Shown piece after piece: positions 54,422-64,000 of a DNA stretch of 64,000 bases. Made by a program: the position numbers and the translations under genes. The notes beneath the pieces are model-generated. The model ran no database searches, was not told the origin of the DNA, and was given only the letters and a program-made list of their open reading frames with translations. The stretch is taken from NCBI RefSeq assembly GCF_021726475.1, contig NZ_JAKJRU010000001.1:310001-374000 (forward strand), in the 5' to 3' direction. Positions within the stretch are counted from its first letter, which is position 1. Each line of letters begins with the position of its first letter. This DNA is from Pseudomonas oligotrophica (GTDB lineage Bacteria > Pseudomonadota > Gammaproteobacteria > Pseudomonadales > Pseudomonadaceae).

Positions 54422-55117
54422 ATGGGCGGAAGCATCAGGCTGTGGGACCTGCCCCTGCGGCTGTTTCACTGGTCGTTCGCCGCGACGGTGACGGCGGCGC
54501 TTGTCACCGGCTGGCTGGGGGGTGGGCTGATGGTCTGGCACGGCCGGCTCGGGCTGCTGCTGCTGGCACTCTTGGTGTTCCGCCTGGCCTGGGGCTTCGT
54601 CGGTTCGACCTATGCGCGCTGGTCGCGGATCGTCGTGGCGACCCTCGGTGTGCGGGCCTACCTGCAGGGCAGCTGGCAGGCGGCGGGGCACAATCCGCTG
54701 GGGGCCGTCTCGGTGCTGGCGATGTTGCTGCTGGTGGCCTTCCAGGTCGGCAGCGGGCTGCTGGCCAGCGACGATATCGCCTTCCGCGGGCCGCTGAACG
54801 TCCTCGTCGAGGGTGCCACCGCGGATCTGTTCAGTGGGCTGCATCGCCAGGCCAAGTGGTGGCTGCTGGCGCTGATCGGCCTGCATCTGGCGGCGATCCT
54901 CTACTACACAGGGGTGCGCCGGCTGCCGCTGGTGCGCGCCATGCTCAGCGGGCGGGGGCAGCGGGCCCATGCGGCGCAGCGCGATGCCGAGGGTGGTTCC
55001 TGGCGTGCAGCGCTCGCCGCGCTGGTGCTGGCGCTGGCCGTGGTATGGACGGTGCAATCGCTGGCCGGCTGGCTGGCGCCGCCACCGGCCGCGACGGCAC
55101 CGGTCCTGGACTGGTAG
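54422..55117 (+). CDS. cytochrome b561-family membrane protein
   Basis: A 231-residue membrane protein with four main helices and histidines suited to bind two b hemes (LFHWSF near 15-18, WHGRLG near 39, LHRQAKWWLL near 140, and IGLHLAAIL near 155). A fifth hydrophobic segment is at the C-terminus. Such small cytochromes b move electrons between quinols and periplasmic cytochromes. The gene is convergent with the cytochrome c' gene, 12 bases away, suggesting a functional pair. Confidence 0.88.
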   Translation: MGGSIRLWDLPLRLFHWSFAATVTAALVTGWLGGGLMVWHGRLGLLLLALLVFRLAWGFVGSTYARWSRIVVATLGVRAYLQGSWQAAGHNPLGAVSVLAMLLLVAFQVGSGLLASDDIAFRGPLNVLVEGATADLFSGLHRQAKWWLLALIGLHLAAILYYTGVRRLPLVRAMLSGRGQRAHAAQRDAEGGSWRAALAALVLALAVVWTVQSLAGWLAPPPAATAPVLDW

Positions 55118-55129
55118 GCGAGGCGTGGC

Positions 55130-55591
55130 TCAGTCGGCGCGGAACTTGTCGTGGCACGACTTGCAGGTCGCGCCGACGTCGCCGAAGGCCTTCTTGATGG
55201 CGGCCTGATCGCCGCCCTGGGCGACGCTGGCCAGCTGGTTGGCGGCGGTATTGAATTCCTTGCCCAGACGCCCGGCTTCGGCGAGGTTGTCGAAGAACTC
55301 GGGCTTCAGGCGCGTCTGCTCGCCGAGCTGCGCGGTGGTGGTGTCCGGGCTGAACAGCGCGCCCATGCCGGAGTTGGCGATGGCAGCGATGACGTTGGCG
55401 GCCGCGGCGACCTTGGCCTGGTCGAACGGCTCGTTGCCATCGACCACCTGGGCCTTGATCTTGCCCATGTTCCAGGACATGAACTGGTAGCCGGCCTGGC
55501 GGGCCTCGACCATCTCTTCGGGCTTCAGCTGGGCCTGGGCGGCGGTGCTGGCCAGCAGCGCTGCGACAGCGCCGATCATCAGTGCTTTCAC
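55130..55591 (-). CDS. cytochrome c'
   Basis: A 153-residue periplasmic cytochrome. The signal peptide ends STAAQAQLK. A four-helix bundle follows and the heme motif CKSCH is near the C-terminus (TCKSCHDKFRAD), as in cytochrome c'. The start is placed at the GTG 55589-55591 with GGAGTGACC ahead; a GTG six bases earlier overlaps that site. Cytochromes c' bind NO and CO and are associated with nitrosative stress. It is convergent with the cytochrome b561 gene. Confidence 0.9.
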   Translation of the reverse strand: MKALMIGAVAALLASTAAQAQLKPEEMVEARQAGYQFMSWNMGKIKAQVVDGNEPFDQAKVAAAANVIAAIANSGMGALFSPDTTTAQLGEQTRLKPEFFDNLAEAGRLGKEFNTAANQLASVAQGGDQAAIKKAFGDVGATCKSCHDKFRAD

Positions 55592-55887
55592 GGTCACTCC
55601 TTCGGTTCCGGTGAATGGGCGGCGTCGGCCGCGGGAGCCCGACTATACCGCTGCAAGGCCCGTGGCAGAGGCGTTTGTGACATGCCGTAACAGAGCCGCG
55701 ACGATCAACCTGGGCTATGGCGCAAGCACCGCGCGCCCGATGCGCTTGCCGCTCGCTCGGCAGCGGTCCTAGCATGGTCGACCCGTAGTTGGCTGGAACC
55801 GGGTTCGCCCCGGACGGCTCAGATGAACGCCGCGCAAGCCGAGGCGCACATTCACAGGGGCCGCCGCCGGCCCGGAAGGAGACTGCC

Positions 55888-57336
55888 ATGCAACTCAAAG
55901 ACACCGCGCTGTTCCGCCAGCAGGCCTACATCGATGGCACCTGGCTGGATGCCGACAGCGGCCAGACCATCAGCGTGAACAACCCGGCCACCGGCGAGGC
56001 CCTCGGTACCGTGCCGAAGATGGGCGCGGCCGAGACGCGCCGCGCCATCGAGGCCGCCGAGCGGGCACTGCCGGCCTGGCGCGAGCTGACCGCCAAGCAG
56101 CGATCGCAGGCACTGCGCCGCTGGTTCGAGCTGATCATGCAGCACCAGGACGACCTCGGCCGATTGATGACCCTGGAACAGGGCAAGCCGCTGGCCGAGG
56201 CCAAGGGCGAGATCGCCTACGCAGCGTCGTTCATCGAGTGGTTCGCCGAGGAGGCCAAGCGGGTCTATGGCGACACCATCCCCGGGCACCAGGCGGACAA
56301 GCGCATCCTCGTCATCAAGCAGCCGATCGGTGTCACCGCGGCGATCACGCCGTGGAACTTCCCGGCGGCGATGATCACCCGCAAGGCCGGCCCGGCCCTG
56401 GCCGCCGGCTGCACCATGGTGGTCAAGCCGGCAAGCCAGACGCCGTTCTCCGCGCTGGCGCTGGCCGAGCTGGCCGAGCGCGCCGGCATCCCGCAAGGCG
56501 TGTTCAGCGTGGTCACCGGCTCGGCCAGCGAGATCGGCGACGAGCTGACCGCCAACCCGACGGTGCGCAAGATCAGCTTCACCGGCTCCACCGAGGTCGG
56601 CGCCAGGCTGATGGCGCAGTGTGCGCCGGGGATCAAGAAAGTCTCGCTGGAACTGGGCGGCAACGCGCCGTTCCTGGTGTTCGACGACGCCGACCTCGAT
56701 GCGGCGGTCAAGGGCGCGCTGCAGTCCAAGTACCGCAACGCCGGGCAGACCTGCGTCTGCGTCAACCGCATTTACGTGCAGGACGGCGTCTACGAGGCCT
56801 TCGCCGAGAAATTCCAGGCGGCGGTCGCGCAGCTAAAGGTCGGCAACGGCCTGGAAGAGGGCACCGACATCGGCCCGCTGATCGACGACAAGGCCGCGGC
56901 CAAGGTCCGCGAGCATATCGAGGATGCCCTTTCCCGCGGCGCCAGGGTGGTCGCCGGCGGCCAGGCGCACACACTGGGCGGCAGCTATTTCGAGCCGACC
57001 CTGATGGTCGACGTGCCGCACGATGCCAAGGTCGCCAAGGAGGAAACCTTCGGCCCGCTGGCGCCGCTGTTCCGCTTCAAGGATGAGGCCGAGGCGATCG
57101 CCCTGGCCAACGACACCGAGTTCGGCCTGGCCGCCTACTTCTATGCGCGCGACCTCGGCCGGGTGTTCCGCGTCGCCGAGGCGCTGGAGTCGGGCATGGT
57201 CGGCGTCAACACCGGGCTGATCTCCACCGAGGTCGCGCCGTTCGGCGGGGTGAAGTCCTCGGGCCTCGGCCGCGAGGGCTCGAAGTACGGCATCGAGGAC
57301 TTCCTCGAGATCAAGTACCTCTGCCTCGGCCTCTGA
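55888..57336 (+). CDS. gabD: GabD-like succinate-semialdehyde dehydrogenase
   Basis: A 482-residue NADP-type aldehyde dehydrogenase. Visible are ITPWNFPAAMITRKAGPALAAG (shortened: NFPAAMITRKAGPA), FTGSTEVGARLM, the base Glu in SLELGGNAP and the nucleophile in NAGQTCVCVNR. The double Cys spaced by one residue (TCVC) is typical of GabD enzymes. It converts succinate semialdehyde to succinate. No gabT transaminase is adjacent. The ATG at 55888 has GGAAGGAG ahead. The 296 bases upstream contain nothing beyond promoter space. Confidence 0.9.
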   Translation: MQLKDTALFRQQAYIDGTWLDADSGQTISVNNPATGEALGTVPKMGAAETRRAIEAAERALPAWRELTAKQRSQALRRWFELIMQHQDDLGRLMTLEQGKPLAEAKGEIAYAASFIEWFAEEAKRVYGDTIPGHQADKRILVIKQPIGVTAAITPWNFPAAMITRKAGPALAAGCTMVVKPASQTPFSALALAELAERAGIPQGVFSVVTGSASEIGDELTANPTVRKISFTGSTEVGARLMAQCAPGIKKVSLELGGNAPFLVFDDADLDAAVKGALQSKYRNAGQTCVCVNRIYVQDGVYEAFAEKFQAAVAQLKVGNGLEEGTDIGPLIDDKAAAKVREHIEDALSRGARVVAGGQAHTLGGSYFEPTLMVDVPHDAKVAKEETFGPLAPLFRFKDEAEAIALANDTEFGLAAYFYARDLGRVFRVAEALESGMVGVNTGLISTEVAPFGGVKSSGLGREGSKYGIEDFLEIKYLCLGL

Positions 57337-57487
57337 GACCCAGCGTCGCAGCCAGCGCCTCCCGTCCGGGCGGGGCTGGCTATTTGCCATTCCCTTCTCC
57401 AGAATCCGTCGCCGGTGCTCGCGGCCGGCGTGGTCCTTCGTCCGGCCTGCACAGCCCATTCCCGGTCGCGCAACGCCGAGCAGGTCC

Positions 57488-58690
57488 GTGTCGCTCTCGC
57501 CCCAGCTTTCCTCCGTGCTTATCGCCTACAGCGAACCCTGGCGCCTCGACCAGCTGTGCCAGCTGGTCGCCGGGCTGCGCCCGGGCATGCTGGTGGCCGC
57601 CTTCAGCGATGGTCGTTCCGCGCTGGCCGCCTGCCGCCGCCAGCTGCCGAGCCTGCTGATCCTCGACGGCGAGCTGGAAGGCCTGGACGGCTTCGGCCTG
57701 CTGCGCGAGCTGCGCCGCCACGGGCCCAGCCAGCGCCTGCCCTGCGTGCTGATCAGCGAGCGGACCGACGCACCGAGCGTGCGCGCGGCGCTGCCGCTGG
57801 CGCCGGCCGCCTATCTCGGCAAGCCCTATGACCTGGATGACCTGCGCAGCCGCATCGACCGGCTGCTGCCGCGCTCGGCTGGCGGCCTTGCCCGCGGCCC
57901 GCTCGGCGACGACAGCCTGGACAGCTTTCTCGAGCGGATGCGCGAGCACTGCCGCGGTGCGCCGCTGGGTGAGGCCGCCTACGCCGCGATCGGCAGCCTG
58001 CTGGCCGGGCAGACCGAGCTGGCCGAGGAGCACGCCGTGCTGCTTGGCGATCCGCAGGTCACCGCGCGGGCCATCAGCTTCGCCAACAGCCATGGGCCGC
58101 AGCAGGCGCAGCCCAGCCAGACGCTGGCACAGGCCTTCGAACGGCTGGGGCGCACGCGCAGCGGCGAGTTGCTCGCCCAGCTGGCCAGCCAGCACAACGC
58201 GCGCCTGAGCGATCCGCAACTGGCCGGGCTGGCCGGCCGCCTCGCCGACCAGGCGCTGCTGGCCGCACAGCTGGCCGCCTGGCTGGCGCGGCGCCTGCAG
58301 CTCGACGCGGCGGCCTGCCATACCGCCGCGCTGCTGCACAACATCGGCGAGCTGGCGCTGCTGCGCACGCTGCAGGACTGGCTCGACAGTGGCGGCGCCC
58401 TGCAGCCTGACGACCTGCCCCGCCAGCTGGCGCTACGCGCCGCCGGCTACGGTTCGGCGCTGCGTGCGCGCTGGCGCCTGCCGCTTGGCCTGCGCCAGTT
58501 GATCAGCGCCTACTACGCCCTGGGCAGTGGCGTCCTCGGCCGCGAGGCGCTGGTGCTGAACCTGGCCCGACAGCTGCTGGAACTGCCCGCCGACAGGCCG
58601 GCGACGGCCCTGGCGGGCTGCCGCGCCGCGCGCCTGCTGCGCCTGGACGCCGCCGTGCTCGAACAGGCGCCGCGCGCGCTGCGCGACTGA
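57488..58690 (+). CDS. REC-HDOD signalling protein
   Basis: A 400-residue protein. The N-terminal receiver-like domain (about 8-125) keeps the phosphoacceptor Asp in LLILDGELEGLDG and the Lys in AYLGKPYDL, but the acid pocket is reduced (AYSEP instead of two acids). A linker leads to an HDOD-type domain (about 170-390) with CHTAALLHNIGELALL. HDOD proteins act in c-di-GMP and stress signalling; the output here is unknown. It starts with GTG. No histidine kinase gene is adjacent. Confidence 0.75.
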   Translation: MSLSPQLSSVLIAYSEPWRLDQLCQLVAGLRPGMLVAAFSDGRSALAACRRQLPSLLILDGELEGLDGFGLLRELRRHGPSQRLPCVLISERTDAPSVRAALPLAPAAYLGKPYDLDDLRSRIDRLLPRSAGGLARGPLGDDSLDSFLERMREHCRGAPLGEAAYAAIGSLLAGQTELAEEHAVLLGDPQVTARAISFANSHGPQQAQPSQTLAQAFERLGRTRSGELLAQLASQHNARLSDPQLAGLAGRLADQALLAAQLAAWLARRLQLDAAACHTAALLHNIGELALLRTLQDWLDSGGALQPDDLPRQLALRAAGYGSALRARWRLPLGLRQLISAYYALGSGVLGREALVLNLARQLLELPADRPATALAGCRAARLLRLDAAVLEQAPRALRD

Positions 58691-58825
58691 CACCGGCGCC
58701 GCCGGGCGCCATCACCTGCGCCGATGACCCACCATCGATAGGAACGGCTCGACAGGCATTTTGCTGCGCGTTATTTTGCAGTGCGAAACATGATTCCGTA
58801 ATTACAACAGCAAGCGGAGGATGGC

Positions 58826-60954
<2,129 letters not shown>

Positions 60955-60958
<4 letters not shown>

Positions 60959-62151
60959 ACGTCAACTACACGGCCGAAGAGCTCGCCTTCCGCGATGAAG
61001 TGCGCGCCTTCCTGAAAAGCGAGCTGCCGGCGGACATCGCCGCCAAGGTCAAGCTCGGCAAGCACATGTCCAAGGAAGACCACCAGCGCTGGCAGCAGAT
61101 CCTGGTCAAGCGTGGCTGGTATGCGCCGGGCTGGCCGGTGGAGCTGGGCGGCACCACCTGGGGCCCGGTGGAAAAGCACATCTTCGACGAGGAGTGCTCC
61201 GCCTTCGGCGCACCGCGCAGCGTGCCCTTCGGCGTCAACATGGTCGCCCCGGTGATCATCAAGTTCGGCACCCAGCAGCAGATCGACCATTACCTGCCGC
61301 GCATCCTCTCCGGTGAGGACTGGTGGTGCCAGGGCTATTCCGAGCCCGGTGCCGGTTCCGACCTCGCGAGCCTGAAGACCCGCGCCGTGCGTGACGGCGA
61401 CCACTACGTGGTCAATGGCCAGAAGACCTGGACCACCCTCGGCCAGCACGCCAACATGATCTTCTGCCTGGTGCGCACCGACCCCGAGGCCCAGCAGCAG
61501 CGCGGCATCAGCTTCCTGCTGATCGACATGCAGAGCCCGGGCATCAGCGTGCGGCCGATCATCACCCTGGACGGCGACCACGAGGTCAACGAGGTCTTCT
61601 GCGACAATGTCCGCGTGCCGGTGGAAAACCTTGTCGGTGAGGAAAACCAGGGTTGGACCTGCGCCAAGTACCTCTTGACCCACGAGCGCACGGGCCTGGC
61701 CGGCATCGGCTCGTCCAAGGCGGTGCTGGCGCACCTCAAGCGCATCGCCATGAAGGAAGTCTGCGACGGCAAGCCGATGCTCGAAGACCCGCTGTTCCGC
61801 GCCCAGGTCGCCGAGGTCGAGATGCAGCTGATGGCCATCGAGATGAGCACCCTGCGCATCCTCGCCGCGGCGAAGGAGGGCGGCGTGCCCGGCGCGGAGT
61901 CCTCGATCCTCAAGGTCAAGGGCACCGAGATCCGTCAGGCGATCACTCACCTCTTGCGCAAGGTCATCGGCCCCTACGCGTTGCCGTTCCTCGAAGAGGA
62001 GCTGCAGCTGGACTACGAAGGCGAGCTCTTGCATGCCGACTACAGCGCATCGCTGGCCGGCGATTACTTCAACATGCGCAAGCTGTCGATCTTCGGCGGC
62101 TCCAACGAAATCCAGAAGAACATCGTCTCGAAGATGATTCTCGAGCTGTAA
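60955..62151 (+). CDS. acyl-CoA dehydrogenase (pimeloyl-CoA dehydrogenase large-subunit-like)
   Basis: A 398-residue acyl-CoA dehydrogenase. It opens MNVNYTAEELAFRDEVRAFLK and has GYSEPGAGSDLASLKT (FAD-binding loop), GQKTWTTLGQHA and the C-terminal IFGGSNEIQKNIVSKMILEL. The N-terminal region PADIAAKVKLGKHMSKEDH recalls PimC. It forms a pair with the next gene, probably as a heteromeric dehydrogenase for a dicarboxyl- or branched acyl-CoA. Overlap with the preceding gene implies coupling. Confidence 0.85.
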
Positions 62152-62162
62152 GGGGGCACGCC

Positions 62163-63305
62163 ATGGACTTCAAACTGACTGAAGAGCAGCAGATGCTGCA
62201 AGACACCGCGGCGCGCCTGGTGCGTGACGCCTACCCATTCGAGCAGCGCGAGCAATTCAGCGCGTCCGAGCTGGGCTTTTCCGCCGAATTCTGGGCGCAG
62301 CTGGGCGAGCTGGGCCTGACTGCGGTGCCATTCTCCGAGGACATCGGCGGCTTTGGTGGTAGCGGCGTGGAAACCATGCTGGTCATGACCGAACTGGGTC
62401 GCGGCCTGACGCTGGAGCCCTATCTGCAATCGGTAATCTTTGGCGGCGGCCTGCTCAATCAACTGGGCAGCGACGCGCAGAAAGAAGATCTGCTGCCGCA
62501 GGTCGCGGCCGGTTCGCTGCAACTGGCGGTCGCGTTCGACGAGCCGCAGAGCCACTACAACCTGAACGATGTACAGACCCGCGCCGAAGCGGTCGACGGC
62601 GGCTATCGGCTCTCCGGACGCAAGGCCGTGGTCATCGGCGGGCACAGTGCCGGGCAGATCATCGTTTCCGCGCGCAGTTCCGGCGACAGCCGCGACGAGG
62701 CCGGCATCAGCCTGTTCCTCATCGACCCGAACGCCCAGGGCGTCAGCCGTCGCGTCTACCCGACCATCGACGGGCGCAAGGGCTGCGACCTGTTCCTCGA
62801 CAACGTACAGCTGGGTGCCGAGGCGCTGCTTGGCGAGCTGGGCAATGCCTTGCCCGCGCTGCGCTACCAGCAGGGCCGCGCCATCGCCGCGCAGTGCGCC
62901 GATGCGCTGGGCAGCATGGATGAGGCCTGCAAGCTGACCCTCGATTACCTGAAGACGCGCAAGCAGTTCGGCGTGCCGATCGGCAAGTTCCAGGTTCTGC
63001 AACACCGCATGGTGGACATGCAGACCGAGCTGGAACAGGCCACCAGCATGGCGATCCTCGCCGCGACCTTTGCCGATGGCGAAGACACCGACGAGCGCAG
63101 CCGCATCATCGCCGCCGCCAAGTACATCTGCGCCCGCGCCGCGCGCAAGGTGGCCGAGGAAGCGATCCAGCTGCATGGCGGCATCGGCATGACCTGGGAA
63201 TACAACCTCGCCCACCACGCCAAGCGGCTGGTGATGATCGCCCACCAGTTCGGTGACGACGATCATCACCTGAAGGCCTATGCGAAGTTGCTGCAGGTAG
63301 CCTGA
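62163..63305 (+). CDS. acyl-CoA dehydrogenase (pimeloyl-CoA dehydrogenase small-subunit-like)
   Basis: A 380-residue acyl-CoA dehydrogenase starting MDFKLTEEQQMLQDTAARLV, with PFSEDIGGFGGSGVETMLV and LKTRKQFGVPIGKFQVLQHRM. The middle domain is less conserved (AFDEPQSHYNLNDVQ replaces the usual TEP.AGSD loop), as in PimD-type small subunits. It follows its partner by 11 bases and ends the operon. Confidence 0.85.
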   Translation: MDFKLTEEQQMLQDTAARLVRDAYPFEQREQFSASELGFSAEFWAQLGELGLTAVPFSEDIGGFGGSGVETMLVMTELGRGLTLEPYLQSVIFGGGLLNQLGSDAQKEDLLPQVAAGSLQLAVAFDEPQSHYNLNDVQTRAEAVDGGYRLSGRKAVVIGGHSAGQIIVSARSSGDSRDEAGISLFLIDPNAQGVSRRVYPTIDGRKGCDLFLDNVQLGAEALLGELGNALPALRYQQGRAIAAQCADALGSMDEACKLTLDYLKTRKQFGVPIGKFQVLQHRMVDMQTELEQATSMAILAATFADGEDTDERSRIIAAAKYICARAARKVAEEAIQLHGGIGMTWEYNLAHHAKRLVMIAHQFGDDDHHLKAYAKLLQVA

Positions 63306-63319
63306 AAGCGGCGGCCGGC

Positions 63320-63396
63320 CGTAGGGTGGAAAACGCCGAAGGCTTTTCCACCGATCTACACCGAGCCGGTGGAAAATCGCGGTGCGAGTTTTCCTC
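63320..63396. repeat. two palindromes after the acyl-CoA dehydrogenase operon
   Basis: CCGTAGGGTGGAAAACGCCG with GGCTTTTCCACCG (63319-63353) is a full unit of the dispersed family. A second degenerate unit, GGTGGAAAATCGCGG...GTTTTCCTCC, is at 63368-63396. They lie between convergent genes and may end both transcripts. Confidence 0.75.
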
Positions 63397-63411
63397 CGGA
63401 TGCCCGGCGGA

Positions 63412-64000
63412 TCAGGCCTGCTGCAGCGCCGGCAGCAGGTGCGGTTCCCACAGCGCGTCGCGCAGCGCCGGACGGAAGAAACCGAAGTGGCCGATGCGCG
63501 CGACGCCGACATCGGCTGGGGCGATGCGGTGCATGGTCTTCGGCGCCGAGCGGTAGAAGCCGTGCAGCGCGGCGGTGCTCTGCGCCGACATCATCTCGTC
63601 GTCGCTGAACGAGAGCGATACCAGCGGCGTGGTCACCGCGTCGAAGGCGCGCTGCATCGGTTCGCCCTCGGCGCCGACCAGATACTCCGGGTGCAGGCAC
63701 CAGCGCCGCCACTGGCGGATCACCCCGGCCGGCAGGTCGCCGACCGCGCCGATGCGCTTGCCGGGGAAGTAGCCGAACAGCGGCGTCAACAGCGGCGCCA
63801 GGCCGTGCCACAGCAGCCAGGCCTGCCGGCGGATCTGCGGGCTGTTGTCGCGCCAGTAGCCGCTGCCGGCGGCGATGGTGATGATCCGCGCGATGCGCTG
63901 GTGCCCCTCCACCAGCGGGACGATCTGTGCGCCCAGGCTATGGCCCAGCCAGAACAGCGGCAGGTCGCCGGCCGCCGCGCTGAGCGCATCGAGCACCGCG
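63412..64000 (-). CDS. alpha/beta hydrolase (partial, 5' end outside window)
   Basis: The last about 195 codons of a minus-strand gene. The nucleophile elbow GHSLGAQ is near the start of the visible part, SLSFSDDEMMS could hold the acid, and a His in RIGHFGFFRP could be the base. This pattern fits predicted alpha/beta hydrolases of Pseudomonas of unknown substrate. The frame is open to the window edge; a GTG at 63994 is unlikely to be the true start because the fold would lack its first strands. Confidence 0.7.
   Translation of the reverse strand, partial: AVLDALSAAAGDLPLFWLGHSLGAQIVPLVEGHQRIARIITIAAGSGYWRDNSPQIRRQAWLLWHGLAPLLTPLFGYFPGKRIGAVGDLPAGVIRQWRRWCLHPEYLVGAEGEPMQRAFDAVTTPLVSLSFSDDEMMSAQSTAALHGFYRSAPKTMHRIAPADVGVARIGHFGFFRPALRDALWEPHLLPALQQA

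Overview
The window is a high-GC, densely packed chromosome segment of a Pseudomonas-type gammaproteobacterium. The indications are a phn C-P lyase operon in the order phnCDEFG, a dmp-type phenol operon in the same order as I recall for strain CF600, an mdc malonate decarboxylase cluster with madLM, OprD-type porins, Pseudomonas REP-like palindromes and sigma-54 promoters. No integrase, transposase or CRISPR array was seen.

Layout. (1) 1-3763: start of a phosphonate operon on the minus strand (phnC, D, E, F and a partial phnG), with a PHO box and a putative PhnF operator upstream. (2) 3878-4642: an SDR dehydrogenase. (3) 4651-10936: a divergent arsenic locus. On the minus strand are a COG0701 permease and a small CXXC thioredoxin-fold protein. 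On the plus strand are arsR, arsH, a protein phosphatase, ynfA, a GAPDH and arsJ. (4) 10947-13247: an eight-heme cytochrome with TPR repeats. (5) 13438-16505: an OprD-type porin and a periplasmic sulfatase. (6) 16588-30279: a complete phenol/catechol meta-cleavage operon on the minus strand (dmpKLMNOPQBCDEFGHI, then a GlcG/HbpS-like gene and an AraC-type regulator). (7) 30669-32366: the divergent dmpR activator. (8) 32497-39506: a four-gene envelope operon (YCF48-like lipoprotein, RND/MMPL permease, DUF1302 protein, DUF1329 protein) behind a second set of DmpR-like UAS sites and a second sigma-54 promoter, followed by a PAS-type chemoreceptor (39620-41167). (9) 41282-48812: malonate decarboxylase mdcABCDEGH plus transporter madLM. 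(10) 49086-51782: a tandem glycine riboswitch controlling a DadA-like amino acid dehydrogenase, then an MdcR-like LysR regulator. (11) 51892-54254: a TonB-dependent siderophore receptor with a Fur-like box, and tRNA-Arg(CCG). (12) 54422-58690: cytochrome b561, cytochrome c', a GabD-like dehydrogenase and a REC-HDOD protein. (13) 58826-64000: a Pim-like beta-oxidation operon and a partial hydrolase.

How the genes work together. Phenol is hydroxylated to catechol by DmpKLMNOP. Catechol is cleaved by DmpB (kept active by DmpQ) and converted by DmpC-I to pyruvate and acetyl-CoA. DmpR senses phenol and acts with sigma-54. The strongest new signal is that the neighbouring envelope operon has a nearly identical -24/-12 element (TGGCACAGCCGTTGCT against TGGCATAGCCGTTGCT) and paired UAS palindromes with the same 30-bp centre spacing. 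This implies that an uncharacterised RND/DUF1302/DUF1329/YCF48 trans-envelope system belongs to the same phenol regulon. The chemoreceptor behind it may add taxis.

A family of imperfect palindromes (core GTAGGGTGGAAAA ... TTTTCCACCCTAC) recurs in four intergenic regions. All functional calls rest on reading motifs and gene order by eye; no database search was run.
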